DNA of 7,430 nucleotides from Onstottus_B sp049273855. GTDB lineage: Bacteria > Acidobacteriota > Blastocatellia > UBA7656. The position numbers and the translations under genes are program-made. This document shows, piece by piece, positions 6,766 through 7,430 of the stretch. Each line of letters starts with the position of its first letter. Positions within the stretch are counted from its first letter, which is position 1. Under the pieces are notes generated by a model. It saw only the letters and a list, made by a program, of their open reading frames with translations, ran no database searches and was not told where the DNA came from. Location: NCBI GenBank assembly GCA_049273855.1, contig JBASRN010000093.1, positions 1 through 7,430 on the forward strand. Direction: 5' to 3'.

Positions 6766-6861
6766 TCTGCGTTGTCTTTGCGTCTCGGCTGCTTTGCGGT
6801 TAGCGGGGTTTCGACGCTAACTAACCGCGGAGCCGCCGCGCCGCATCAGAGGTTACGCAGA
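6766..6861. repeat. Imperfect palindromic intergenic repeat with CTCTGCG/TTTGCGG units
   Basis: This part of the gap after the hydrolase forms a long imperfect inverted repeat. The outer ends pair exactly (TCTGCGT at 6766-6772 with ACGCAGA at 6855-6861). The inner core pairs over eight bases (GCGGTTAG at 6796-6803 with CTAACCGC at 6821-6828), or alternatively TTAGC (6800-6804) with GCTAA (6816-6820). The intervening arms match with mismatches and small gaps. The left arm holds three copies of TYTGCG (6766, 6777 and 6793). From memory, similar 'CTCTGCGT...TCTGCGGTTA' repeats are scattered between genes in many environmental bacterial genomes. There is no T-tract, so it is not a standard terminator, but its RNA would fold and could slow or stop transcription between the hydrolase and the ligase. 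It may be a REP- or MITE-like element. Confidence 0.65.
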
Positions 6862-6954
6862 AAATTTCGAATCAGGGCACTATCGGGTTGAAAGTCTCAC
6901 CGAAAGATCCATTCCCGACATCCGGACCGGGACCAGCCGCCGACCTCCCTCGTC

Positions 6955-6983
6955 TTGACAGCGTGCCCGGCCGTGGGAAGAAT
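6955..6983 (+). promoter_or_regulatory. Candidate sigma70 promoter for the ligase gene
   Basis: TTGACA (6955-6960) is a perfect -35 hexamer. Exactly 17 bases later lies AAGAAT (6978-6983), which matches four of six -10 positions including the last three. Transcription would begin near 6990, just ahead of the ribosome binding site AGGGA (6998-7002) and the ATG at 7011. With the palindromic repeat upstream, this suggests that the ligase is transcribed at least partly on its own. It was identified by eye only. Confidence 0.4.
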
Positions 6984-7010
6984 CGAATCCAGTCTTCAGG
7001 GAAAAGCGAT

Positions 7011-7430
7011 ATGAGATCAACAGCCGAAACCGGCCTCAATTCGAGAGTAAGGGACTCGCGTGAAGAGCTGGATTCGTGGGTTCGCGAGATCGTCGAGTGG
7101 CATTTCAATCCAGAGACGGGCTGCCCGTTCTGGCTCGACTACGCCAAAGGTCTCGATTGGGATCCGCGCCGCGAGATTCGTGGCTATGACGATCTAGGCA
7201 GGTTTTCCGGCTTTCAGGACGAATGGCTGCGCGGAGGGCCGGTTCGCAGATGGGTGCCAAAGGCTTATGCCGATCGCCCCATCTATGTATTTGAGACCGG
7301 CGGAAGCACCGGCGTGCCCAAGTCGCGAATCAACATCGATGACTTCCGAATAGACTACGAGGGTTTCAGCGATACGCTTCCCGACGAATCTTTTCCGACG
7401 GGCTCGGATTGGCTGATGCTTGGTCCAACG
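7011..7430 (+). CDS. PaaK-like adenylate-forming ligase (AMP-binding family), partial (C-terminus beyond the right edge)
   Basis: An open frame from the ATG at 7011 to the right edge (140 codons, no stop), preceded by AGGGA at a spacing of eight bases. The diagnostic segment is YVFETGGSTGVPKSR (92-106), the Gly/Ser/Thr-rich phosphate-binding loop of adenylate-forming enzymes (compare SSGTTGKP in phenylacetate-CoA ligases). The N-terminal part (NPETGCPFWLDYAKGLDWDP around 33-52, then DEWLRGGPVRRWVPKAYADRP before the loop) and the short distance from the start to the loop fit the PaaK branch better than long-chain acyl-CoA synthetases. The enzyme should activate a carboxylic acid as an acyl-adenylate, then transfer it to CoA or another acceptor. 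Most of the catalytic domain lies outside the window, so substrate and acceptor are unknown. It follows the hydrolase after 268 bp on the same strand and probably belongs to the same pathway, though with its own promoter. Confidence 0.85.
   Translation, partial: MRSTAETGLNSRVRDSREELDSWVREIVEWHFNPETGCPFWLDYAKGLDWDPRREIRGYDDLGRFSGFQDEWLRGGPVRRWVPKAYADRPIYVFETGGSTGVPKSRINIDDFRIDYEGFSDTLPDESFPTGSDWLMLGPT

Noticed and set aside
6766..6861. Rho-independent terminator at the palindrome
   Set aside because: There is no T-run after the stem on either strand and the stem is interrupted, so it is better described as a repeat.
6872..7108. Minus-strand 78-codon open frame in the gap and ligase start
   Set aside because: It overlaps the N-terminus of the ligase, whose open frame runs to the window edge with a family motif; no features of its own.

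Overview
The window carries two gene blocks that diverge from about position 2.5 kb, in a moderately GC-rich bacterial genome. The gene mix suggests an environmental bacterium, perhaps Acidobacteriota: a secreted protein with an LEGKWRG-type core, an ECF sigma factor with a membrane partner, a stand-alone 5'-3' exonuclease, and a CTCTGCG-rich palindromic intergenic repeat. This assignment is inference; no rRNA or marker gene is present.

Left half (minus strand, reading from 2460 down to 1). First is a 5'-3' exonuclease of the DNA polymerase I N-terminal/FEN type. After a 112-bp gap comes an apparent operon: an ECF sigma factor, then a single-pass membrane protein overlapping it by 4 bp, then a secreted protein cut by the window edge. 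The membrane protein sits where an anti-sigma factor is expected. It joins an anti-sigma-like cytoplasmic N-terminus, through one membrane helix, to a YCII/DGPF-like domain that should lie outside the membrane.

Right half (plus strand, 2677 to the end). Three tightly packed genes overlap by 4 bp and 1 bp. They encode a fusion of a ferritin-like diiron domain with a DUF362 domain, a phytoene-desaturase-family FAD oxidoreductase, and an alpha/beta hydrolase whose nucleophile is aspartate rather than serine. Then comes a 268-bp spacer with a 96-bp imperfect palindromic repeat and a good sigma70-type promoter candidate. The last gene is the start of a PaaK-like adenylate-forming ligase, cut by the right edge. 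Together these look like part of an uncharacterised biosynthetic or catabolic pathway: acyl activation, flavin-dependent desaturation, diiron oxidation and hydrolysis. The substrate cannot be read from the sequence.

The most notable items are the sigma/YCII membrane fusion pair, the diiron-DUF362 fusion within this gene set, and the palindromic repeat. No tRNA, rRNA, CRISPR array or insertion sequence was seen, and no gene-free stretch exceeds 300 bp.
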